From assembly GCA_050486105.1 (NCBI GenBank), contig JBJHCR010000149.1, positions 1-15,044 on the forward strand: DNA of 15,044 nt, written 5' to 3'. The stretch's first letter is position 1; each line of letters begins with the position of its first letter. A program made the position numbers and the translations under genes. This DNA comes from JAEXNA01 sp050486105. Its GTDB lineage: Bacteria > Vulcanimicrobiota > Xenobia > Xenobiales > JADMJV01. Of the stretch, positions 1 through 6,248 are shown one piece after another. The notes beneath the pieces were generated by a model. It did not search any database and had not been told where the DNA came from. It saw nothing but the letters and a program-made list of their open reading frames with translations.

Positions 1-2
1 CT

Positions 3-3000
3 TCTCTTGATGCTGGAGACACCATTCAGGCAGCTGTTCGCCTCGGGCGGACCTTCGATTACTTGACTCGCTATTTTTGCGCCCTGGCCGGCGCAGCAGT
101 CCAACACTTGGAGTTGGATGAAGAGCCCAAGACTCCTCGAACATTCTTGGACTCTCAGGTGGAGCTCAAGCGAAGGCTGGACCTTCTTGGGGAGAAGGCT
201 ACCGACCCTCTCTCTAAACTCATTCGCTCGGTCTTCTTCGTTGGGGCGACCAGAAAGGTTCCCACTCCTCGAAGACACTCCAGGCTTTTGGGGCTCGGTG
301 GAATACCGATCCGCGGATATATGAGTTTGGAGGAATGGGTTACTATTGAACCCGGACATGGCGATTTCGGAACCGATTCCAAGGCTCAGCGAGAGCTGCT
401 CAAGTATCTCCCGATACTCAAAGAGTGGCTCACAGCCAGTGCCACGTTCTTCCTCGATGCCACGATCGAGGAAACCACCCGGACCTCTCCCTCAGAACTC
501 ACGGTGACCTATACCTTTGGGGACGAACGACTCCTGTCTTGGCCCTTTGTCTTGGATTCCAGCACCTCCGATCTCATACAGCAGAACTCTCCCTGTACGG
601 GGCTAATTGCCGAGGCACCACCAGATCAAAGCAGCGGGGTCGAGGCTCCTACAACTGGGACGGAGAAACCTCAGGAGGACCTCGAATCGGAGTCCCAAGC
701 CGCCAACCTTCTTGAGACAGGAGACAGCCCAGAGGTCCCTGTCAGTCCCCCTACTGTGGCGGAGGCTTCCACCACTTCCAACTTGGAAGACCGAGATTCG
801 GAGGCAGACACCTCCTCGCCTCAGGAATCGATTCTCGAGAAGCCCGAGGAGGCTCCCGCTCAAGACCTAGACACGGTGGAGGTCGAAGCCAAAGACTTGG
901 TTGGGATACTGACTCCAGCCAAAGACGAGTCATCCGAAACCCCTCCTGCAACGGTCGACCGGGACCCTGTTTCCAAGCCCAGTCTCGAGAGCAGTCTTGA
1001 GGAGTCCGAGATCCCCACGCCTGAAGAGGAGCTCCCCAAAGAGCCCCAACCGGAGAGCCTGTCGGAAGAGACCAGCAATCGGAGAACACCACCCAAGATT
1101 GCCGTTTTTGAAGAAAAGGCGAGAGCTTCCGGCAAAACGTTGGCTCTCATCGGCAAAGCCGGGGATACTGCGGAACTGACCGAAGCGGACCTCTTCCCAG
1201 TCAGCACTGATCCCGTGCCAGACTTTTTCGAAGAACTCTTCATCGACAGTGATTATCCTGATTTCTTGTCGAGTGCTCTCAATGACCTCAATGGAGCGAT
1301 CGTTGCTAACGACGCCTACCTGATCGTCGGCCAACTTCAGCGAGTCTTCGACCTCCTCATTCAATTTTATGCTGGTCTGAGTGCGGCTATTCTCCACGAT
1401 ATCGATCCAGACGCCCTCTTCGATTTCGAAGGTGGGCGTTTCTCTTTAAAGCTCAAACTCGACCTCCTGGTTACCAGCTTGGCCGAATTGGAGGAATATT
1501 GGGAAGGCAACGACGCTGCCACTCTGGTTTGGTCGGCCTTTTATGACACTCTTTTGCCCATGACCGACCCAAGGAGCGCCTACCTCCACACTCGTCTGCT
1601 TGGAGTTGAAGGGGCACCGCCAAAACCGTTCTTTGAACTCCAGGAATTCTGCGAACTTGAACCGGGCAAAGGGGAGTTGGCTACTAGGTCGGACTGCCGA
1701 GAACTCGCTCATCGCTATTTGCCCATTCTCAACTTTTGGTTGGAGAACTCAACGCCTCTCTTTTTTGAAAGCGAAGTGGACACCATCGTCGAAGATAGGG
1801 GTGATGCCCTAAGTTGGGCAGCCACGGTTACCGGGGTGATCCTCGACGGAACCCCGTCAGGTTATTGGATCGAGACCGCACCTGGTCGCTGGAACCTGCC
1901 GGAACCGGAATTGGCACCACTGTTCGTCGTAGGGGACTGCCCGGACCCTCTTCACGCTGTTGTTGAAGGGCTCAATAATGCCCTGGAAAGACAAGATTTC
2001 CAAGCCTCCGGCCTATTTGCTCGGTTGGCCAGTGACTTCTTGATTCAATACTTTGCCGGGTGTCTGGCCGCGCTCTGGCGCGAAGAGGGTGAGTTGAGCT
2101 CCCAGGCCCAAGAACTCTACTTTCCTGATGCTGCTCTAGAGCAAAAAGAACGTTTGCTTCTCTTGGCCTTGGCCAGCGTCTCTCAAGATTCCAAAACCGG
2201 CATGAATCTGGCCAAGGTTTTTCCAAAGACAAGCCTGCATTACCACGCATTGACTCGACGGGACCTGTCTAGTAATGGAGGGACCCTGGCCACTTGGAGC
2301 CAGGAGCGAGCCAGCACCAGCAAGGCGGACTTGATTCAAAACTTGCCAATTTTGAGGTCTTGGTTGGGATCCAGCAATGCCTGGTTCTCGAGTAGCGAGC
2401 AACTCTTCGAGGCCCCATCCAGTGATGGGCGACTTGAAGGGGTGGTGGCTTTCGAAGAAGACTTCTTGGAGATGGTGGATCCCGAGTATGTGATTCACCT
2501 CTGCCGAGAGACTTTGGAGTTGGTTGCTCCTGAAACCGATTTCCGAGAGGCCGGCGACGGTCAAGAAGATTCCGAAGCCGATCTCGATCAGGATTCTGGC
2601 CAGTTGCCAGAATTGATTTTTCCTGAGTCTCTACCTCCCATCTTGGCAGCGCATCTGGGCCGACTACAAGAATCGCTCAGCGATTCTCGGGCTGCCAACG
2701 CCTGGTTAGGAAGTGCCCTAGAGTATCTCGTTCAATATTTCGCGGGTCTGGTTACCACTGCCTTGGGAGGATCTCAAGCTCCGTTGTCAGCGGCCGCCCT
2801 GGAAGGGTTTACGCCCAAATCTGGTCTGCGCGCTAGGGAGAGACTCCTAGTTGACGCCATCGGGTACTTGAAAGAGGCCGCAACGGGCAAGGTCCAAGAA
2901 GGTTTGCGAGAGATCTTTGTGTCATCTGATGGCGAACCTCATTTTCACACTCACTGCTTGGGATTCCAGGGGCCTGGCTCGCTGGACCCCGGCAAGAACG

Positions 3001-3230
3001 AGATGGTGGTCTCTTTCTGGTGTCGACAGAGCCATCAGCAAGAGCGCTTGGCGCCGAAGGATCTTAGGTTTGGTTTGACCCTTCTCAATAGCTGGTTGAA
3101 GGCAGCGGACTCATTCTTCGCGGAGAGCCAGGACTATGCCGAAGAACCAGGTTTGGACGGACAAGAGGAAGTTGTGGTGGAACTGATCGATGACTTCTTC
3201 GACCTGGTGCTTCCAGATTACGCCATCCAG
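3..3230 (+). repeat. Four diverged protein repeats, ~229-residue pitch
   Basis: Each unit begins with an amphipathic stretch ending in a motif of the type F(D/E)xLIQYFAGL and ends with a motif of the type LPILxxWLxxSxxFF. Approximate units are 3-490, 1221-1800, 1912-2500 and 2613-3230. The Gln of the IQY motif lies at 1362, 2046 and 2733, giving spacings of 228 and 229 codons. The matching Arg in unit 1 lies at 69, and subtracting one pitch leaves about 202 codons for the acidic linker. Units 1, 2 and 4 carry EPGxG or DPGxN just before the second motif; unit 3 has a degenerate version. Units 3 and 4 also share a DFhxhVhPxYhI-like tail (h hydrophobic). Unit edges are estimates. Confidence 0.8.
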
Positions 3231-4664
3231 ACTCCAGCCCGTGGGTACTATGAAGTCCTATATCCCGAGAGCGACCACGCCGCGGCCTCAGAGATCGAAT
3301 TGTATTTCCCAGAGGAGGTCCGACCAGATCTATTCCGGCCGAGCAGCCTGGAACTCGGCGGACTGGCCGATGATGCCACCGACATGTTGCTTGGAGCGGC
3401 TGTCGACGATTCCCTGGACGACCTCTTTTCTGGAAGTGCTCCAGGCTCGGATTTTCTTGAAACTCCCGTTCAGCCGTCTCCACCGGGCGACCGGAAAAGG
3501 CAGCAAATCTCGGCCGCTGAGCTCAAAGAGCTTCAAAAAGCCGCTGAGTCCGCTGAGCAAAAAGGTGATAAGAGTAACGTTCTTAAGCCCAAACGCAGCG
3601 GTCCCACCAGCACCACCAGCCTGATCTCTCAGGGCGGTGAGGAGAATCTGTCAGAGCGCGAGCGCGAGCGTCGAGCGTCGCGTAGGAGGCGACGAAAAGC
3701 TGACTCTAATTCAGCGGTCCTCGAGCAATACAAAAAGGAAAAGCTCGAGAAGGCCAGGCGCAGGGCAGAGCAGCGAGCCAAAGTCTCTACCGATCAAAAG
3801 GTCCTCATAAAGCTGAAGTTGACCTACCGAGGCCTGAAGTATTCTCAGCAGTTGGCCACCCGATGCCATCTTGGTCTGATCGAAATCGAGACCGAGGGAG
3901 GAGCTGAAGTCAAAGGCACAGTGGAGTCCGCCCACCCTTGCGTCAAGGTCTCTCCGTCTCGCTTTGAGGGTTCGAGTGCTCGCATCATCTATCAAGTGGA
4001 CCCCTCGGACATGCCTTCTCAGACTCGAGTCGGCCTGACCATAAACACCAAGGATGAACGCAAAGAGGTTCGACTGGACCAGTTGGTTCCAAAGTCATGG
4101 TTTCGAGAACGCAATGTTGCTGAGTCTATAGGTTTGCTGACCGCTCCGAGTTTGCTCTATTTGACTTGGCTGATCGTGCTCACCGACAGATGGCTGGGAC
4201 AAGACCTCTACTATCATTTCTTAGACCTGCATCCCGGTTCCGAGTCCGGCTTCACTTTCAAGCTTTGGATTTATGGCATCTTGGCTATTCTCCCAGGGGC
4301 CACCGGGGTGCCGGTCTTGGCCAAGACGCTGTTCTCGAGACTTGATGTCACGGTCCAGGAGACGCTACGGCCCTACTTGCCGGCCTTCATGGTGATTCCC
4401 AGTGTATGCATGATCGCGATGCTGTACTTCTCTACTCTATGGAACTTCCCAGCTCCGAAGAATCTCTTGCCACCTCTAGCGGGGAAATTCATCCCTTCTT
4501 TGTTGACCTTTGGCTTGAATGTCCTAGCGGCCTCTCTATTCTCGTTGCAAACGACCATCTGGTGGGAAGACCGAGAAAAGAGCACAGTAGCTCGAAGAAC
4601 CTTCATCAGTTTTTGGGCGATCACTGTCCTGGTGGGAGTTCTAGCTACACTTTTTCTAAGCTAA
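3..4664 (+). CDS. Large membrane-anchored repeat protein, 5' end outside window
   Basis: The frame is open to the left edge of the window and the residues before the first possible start (TTG at 63) belong to the first repeat, so the true start lies upstream. Numbering here counts the TTG as residue 1. In order: four diverged helical repeats (to about residue 1060), with a low-complexity acidic Ser/Pro/Glu linker at about 185-375 between repeats 1 and 2; a disordered stretch; a very basic, probably coiled segment around 1198-1246; a beta-rich domain at about 1247-1354; and roughly five hydrophobic helices at about 1355-1378, 1400-1421, 1439-1462, 1476-1499 and 1513-1533. This suggests a large soluble, probably cytoplasmic region tethered by a C-terminal membrane domain. 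No catalytic motif was seen and I do not recognise the protein. The repeats resemble helical modules attached to signalling proteins, which is only a hint of a scaffold or sensor role. The gene is independent of rpsF, which has its own promoter. Confidence 0.9.
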   Translation, partial: SLDAGDTIQAAVRLGRTFDYLTRYFCALAGAAVQHLELDEEPKTPRTFLDSQVELKRRLDLLGEKATDPLSKLIRSVFFVGATRKVPTPRRHSRLLGLGGIPIRGYMSLEEWVTIEPGHGDFGTDSKAQRELLKYLPILKEWLTASATFFLDATIEETTRTSPSELTVTYTFGDERLLSWPFVLDSSTSDLIQQNSPCTGLIAEAPPDQSSGVEAPTTGTEKPQEDLESESQAANLLETGDSPEVPVSPPTVAEASTTSNLEDRDSEADTSSPQESILEKPEEAPAQDLDTVEVEAKDLVGILTPAKDESSETPPATVDRDPVSKPSLESSLEESEIPTPEEELPKEPQPESLSEETSNRRTPPKIAVFEEKARASGKTLALIGKAGDTAELTEADLFPVSTDPVPDFFEELFIDSDYPDFLSSALNDLNGAIVANDAYLIVGQLQRVFDLLIQFYAGLSAAILHDIDPDALFDFEGGRFSLKLKLDLLVTSLAELEEYWEGNDAATLVWSAFYDTLLPMTDPRSAYLHTRLLGVEGAPPKPFFELQEFCELEPGKGELATRSDCRELAHRYLPILNFWLENSTPLFFESEVDTIVEDRGDALSWAATVTGVILDGTPSGYWIETAPGRWNLPEPELAPLFVVGDCPDPLHAVVEGLNNALERQDFQASGLFARLASDFLIQYFAGCLAALWREEGELSSQAQELYFPDAALEQKERLLLLALASVSQDSKTGMNLAKVFPKTSLHYHALTRRDLSSNGGTLATWSQERASTSKADLIQNLPILRSWLGSSNAWFSSSEQLFEAPSSDGRLEGVVAFEEDFLEMVDPEYVIHLCRETLELVAPETDFREAGDGQEDSEADLDQDSGQLPELIFPESLPPILAAHLGRLQESLSDSRAANAWLGSALEYLVQYFAGLVTTALGGSQAPLSAAALEGFTPKSGLRARERLLVDAIGYLKEAATGKVQEGLREIFVSSDGEPHFHTHCLGFQGPGSLDPGKNEMVVSFWCRQSHQQERLAPKDLRFGLTLLNSWLKAADSFFAESQDYAEEPGLDGQEEVVVELIDDFFDLVLPDYAIQTPARGYYEVLYPESDHAAASEIELYFPEEVRPDLFRPSSLELGGLADDATDMLLGAAVDDSLDDLFSGSAPGSDFLETPVQPSPPGDRKRQQISAAELKELQKAAESAEQKGDKSNVLKPKRSGPTSTTSLISQGGEENLSERERERRASRRRRRKADSNSAVLEQYKKEKLEKARRRAEQRAKVSTDQKVLIKLKLTYRGLKYSQQLATRCHLGLIEIETEGGAEVKGTVESAHPCVKVSPSRFEGSSARIIYQVDPSDMPSQTRVGLTINTKDERKEVRLDQLVPKSWFRERNVAESIGLLTAPSLLYLTWLIVLTDRWLGQDLYYHFLDLHPGSESGFTFKLWIYGILAILPGATGVPVLAKTLFSRLDVTVQETLRPYLPAFMVIPSVCMIAMLYFSTLWNFPAPKNLLPPLAGKFIPSLLTFGLNVLAASLFSLQTTIWWEDREKSTVARRTFISFWAITVLVGVLATLFLS
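600..1200 (+). other. Acidic low-complexity linker within the repeat protein
   Basis: About 200 codons rich in Glu, Pro, Ser, Thr and Asp and poor in hydrophobic residues, with no repeat-like helices. The predicted product is disordered and strongly acidic. It sits between repeat units 1 and 2 only; units 2 to 4 follow one another directly. Long antisense frames here are a by-product of the codon composition. Confidence 0.7.
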
Positions 4665-4689
4665 AGTGTTCGCTGATGCCGTTTGCCTC

Positions 4690-4719
4690 TTGCCCTGCTA
4701 CAGGTGGTGATGCTATAAT
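4690..4719 (+). promoter_or_regulatory. Probable sigma-70-type promoter of the rpsF operon
   Basis: A perfect -10 box TATAAT at 4714-4719 is preceded by TG at 4711-4712, forming an extended -10. A weaker -35-like TTGCCC lies at 4690-4695, with an 18-nt spacer. Transcription would start near 4725-4727, at the first base of the leader hairpin, leaving a leader of about 100 nt before rpsF. The site lies in the gap after the upstream gene, so rpsF does not depend on read-through. Confidence 0.75.
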
Positions 4720-4724
4720 TCTGC

Positions 4725-4793
4725 GGTCTCAAGCGACCTGGGTCCTTCCCACTCGCATCAGTTGAGTCAAAGTCCGAGGGAAGGCTCGAGACC
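4725..4793 (+). promoter_or_regulatory. Structured rpsF leader RNA, possible S6:S18-binding element
   Basis: The 5' arm GGTCTC (4725-4730) pairs with GAGACC (4788-4793), followed after an A-C mismatch by AGC/GCT. An inner stem CCTTCCC (4744-4750) pairs with GGGAAGG (4778-4784); it competes with the outer stem for one base. A short ACTC/GAGT hairpin lies inside. A CCG at 4774-4776 sits unpaired beside the inner stem. Leaders of rpsF operons in many bacteria bind the S6:S18 complex through a CCG in a bulge, so autogenous control is plausible here. The pairing was found by eye; the assignment to that motif is inference. Confidence 0.45.
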
Positions 4794-4826
4794 TTGTCGA
4801 CATGAGCAAGGCTCGAGAATAGAGTT

Positions 4827-5111
4827 ATGAACAAATACGAAGTCACCTACATCATTGAAGCCAATCTTGGCGATGAAGCCACCGGTGCGCTCATGGAGCG
4901 CTTCGCCGAGGGAGTCAAGACCTCCGGGGGAGAAGTTCGTCAAGTTAAGCCTTGGGGCAAACGTCGTTTTGCCTATGAGTTGAAAGGCCGACGGGAAGGG
5001 CTGTATGTCACCATGCAGTTTTCCTCGAGTCCGGATGTCATGGCCGAGCTGCGAAGACAGATGGGGCTCTCTGAAGAAGTTCTTCGAAGCCTTTTTCTTT
5101 CATTGAATTAG
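4827..5111 (+). CDS. rpsF: Small ribosomal subunit protein S6
   Basis: S6 is a 30S protein of the platform that binds 16S rRNA together with S18. The 94-residue product has the usual length and the family pattern: an N-terminal YEVTYII strand, an amphipathic helix, the central WGKRRFAYELKGRREGLYV region and a C-terminal helix ending close to residue 94. The ATG at 4827 is the natural start; the ribosome binding site is weak (TAGAG just upstream). It is the first gene of the operon, behind a strong promoter and a structured leader. ssb follows after 210 nt, an unusually long gap for this operon, and the S18 gene is not present. Confidence 0.97.
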   Translation: MNKYEVTYIIEANLGDEATGALMERFAEGVKTSGGEVRQVKPWGKRRFAYELKGRREGLYVTMQFSSSPDVMAELRRQMGLSEEVLRSLFLSLN

Positions 5112-5121
5112 CGCGAGAGCC

Positions 5122-5222
5122 CAGAACCGTTCGGTAAAACCGAACTCAGGTTCTGAAGGTTCTCGACGTCCTGGCAACAAAGCTAAGCCTTCGGCGGCGA
5201 GCTTCGAGATCAGCCTCTCGAA
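5122..5222 (+). other. Three consecutive hairpins between rpsF and ssb
   Basis: Hairpin A (5122-5155): CAGAACC pairs with GGTTCTG and, inside it, GTTCGGT pairs with ACCGAAC around a 3-A loop; the two 7-bp stems are separated by one 3-nt bulge. Hairpin B (5180-5204): AAGCT/AGCTT then GCC/GGC. Hairpin C (5203-5222): TTCGAGA/TCTCGAA with a 6-nt loop; B and C share two bases. No T-run directly follows any of them; the first is TTTTT at about 5236, after a C-rich stretch. They could be an attenuator, a processing site or mRNA stabilisers. The rest of the gap (5223-5303) shows nothing clear. Confidence 0.55.
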
Positions 5223-5303
5223 AATCGCCCCCGGAGCTTTTTAATTTGTGCCCCCTACGACCGCAACCTTGAAAGGGATTCCGGTTAGCTTCCTAGGCCG
5301 CTC

Positions 5304-5312
5304 AAGGAAAGG
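5304..5312 (+). promoter_or_regulatory. Ribosome binding site that fixes the ssb start
   Basis: AAGGAAAGG at 5304-5312 lies 9 nt before the TTG at 5322 but 18 nt before the ATG at 5331. The spacing favours initiation at TTG. The resulting N-terminus MASMNK also matches the common MAS-NK start of bacterial SSB proteins. Confidence 0.7.
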
Positions 5313-5321
5313 AAAAACGTT

Positions 5322-5783
5322 TTGGCATCCATGAATAAGATCATCTTGATTGGCAGACTGACCGCCGATCCGGAACTGCGATACACTCCGAGTGGTCAAC
5401 CCGTTGCCAACTTCTCGCTCGCCATTGACCGAAAATTTAGCAAGAATGACGAAACCGACTTCATCCCTGTGGTGGCCTGGAGACGATTGGCCGAGATTTG
5501 CAAAGAGTACCTTCATAAAGGCAAGCTCGTGGCTATCGAGGGGCGTCTGCAAACTCGAAAGTACGAAACCCCTGAAGGTCAGCGACGAACGGCTTTCGAA
5601 GTTGTGGCTGACGAGATGCAGATGCTGGACCGTGGTACAGGGGGCGGCGGTGGCGCTGGAGTCAGTCGAGATCGAGATCCCTCTTCAGGCCGGTCCCACG
5701 CCTCGGAGTCCGAAAGCTCCGACTACGGGGGAGGATACCCCCCCGCCGACGATTCGCTCGGCATCGACGATATTCCGTTCTAG
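5322..5783 (+). CDS. ssb: Single-stranded DNA-binding protein
   Basis: SSB coats single-stranded DNA at replication forks and recruits repair and replication enzymes through its C-terminal tip. The 153-residue product has an OB fold at about 1-107, starting with the typical NKIILIGRLTADPELRYTPSG segment and including FIPVVAWRRLAE. A Gly/Ser-rich flexible linker follows, ending in the conserved acidic tip DDIPF (149-153). TTG at 5322 is chosen over ATG at 5331 because of the ribosome binding site spacing and the family N-terminus. The stop codon at 5781-5783 immediately precedes and partly overlaps the rplI ribosome binding site (AGGAG, 5782-5786), so the two genes are probably translated together. 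The linker DNA contains a GGGGG...CCCCCCC dyad near 5727-5744. Confidence 0.97.
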   Translation: MASMNKIILIGRLTADPELRYTPSGQPVANFSLAIDRKFSKNDETDFIPVVAWRRLAEICKEYLHKGKLVAIEGRLQTRKYETPEGQRRTAFEVVADEMQMLDRGTGGGGGAGVSRDRDPSSGRSHASESESSDYGGGYPPADDSLGIDDIPF

Positions 5784-5793
5784 GAGTGGATTA

Positions 5794-6246
5794 ATGAAGG
5801 TCATCCTTAAATCCGACGTTAAGACCCTCGGCAAAAGAGGCGATGTGGTGGAAGTAGCCGACGGTTACGGGCAAAACTTTCTCATTCCCAGAGGGCTCGC
5901 TTCTCCGGCCACGGAAGGCGCCGTCAGCAGACGAAAGAAAGAGCTGGCAGACGAAACCAAGAAAAAGGCTCGGGAGTTGGAGCAAGCTCAGCAGCTGGCT
6001 GAATCTCTGCAATCTCAGCCCATTGTGATTTCGGTGAAGGTAGGGGCTGAGGGAAAACTTTTCGGTTCAGTCACCGCCAACGATCTGGTGGCAGCAGTTC
6101 AATCCCAGCGCAACATAGCTTTGGACAAGAAGAAGATCGATCTTCCCAAACCACTTCGAAGCGTGGGCGAACACAAGGTTAAGGCTCGGCTGCATCGCGG
6201 TGTTCAGGCCATTCTCGAGGTTCATATCACACCCGAGGCCAGCTAG
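5794..6246 (+). CDS. rplI: Large ribosomal subunit protein L9
   Basis: L9 binds 23S rRNA at the base of the L1 stalk and contributes to reading-frame maintenance. The 150-residue product has both lobes: an N-terminal domain with the conserved GYGQNFLIPRGLA segment (about 24-36), a long charged connecting helix (about 42-74), and a C-terminal domain with the GKLFGSVT motif. AGGAG at 5782-5786 lies 7 nt before the ATG. It begins 10 nt after ssb, where rpsR would normally stand. The protease gene begins 2 nt after the stop. Confidence 0.97.
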   Translation: MKVILKSDVKTLGKRGDVVEVADGYGQNFLIPRGLASPATEGAVSRRKKELADETKKKARELEQAQQLAESLQSQPIVISVKVGAEGKLFGSVTANDLVAAVQSQRNIALDKKKIDLPKPLRSVGEHKVKARLHRGVQAILEVHITPEAS

Positions 6247-6248
6247 TA

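Noticed and set aside
930..1397. 155-codon antisense frame opposite the repeat protein
   Set aside because: It runs through the acidic linker and repeat 2 of a clearly coding frame, lacks a ribosome binding site and has no recognisable motif; biased codon use explains it.
5392..5793. Extended upstream frame in phase with rplI
   Set aside because: It overlaps ssb entirely and the L9 start at 5794 has its own ribosome binding site and a perfect family N-terminus.
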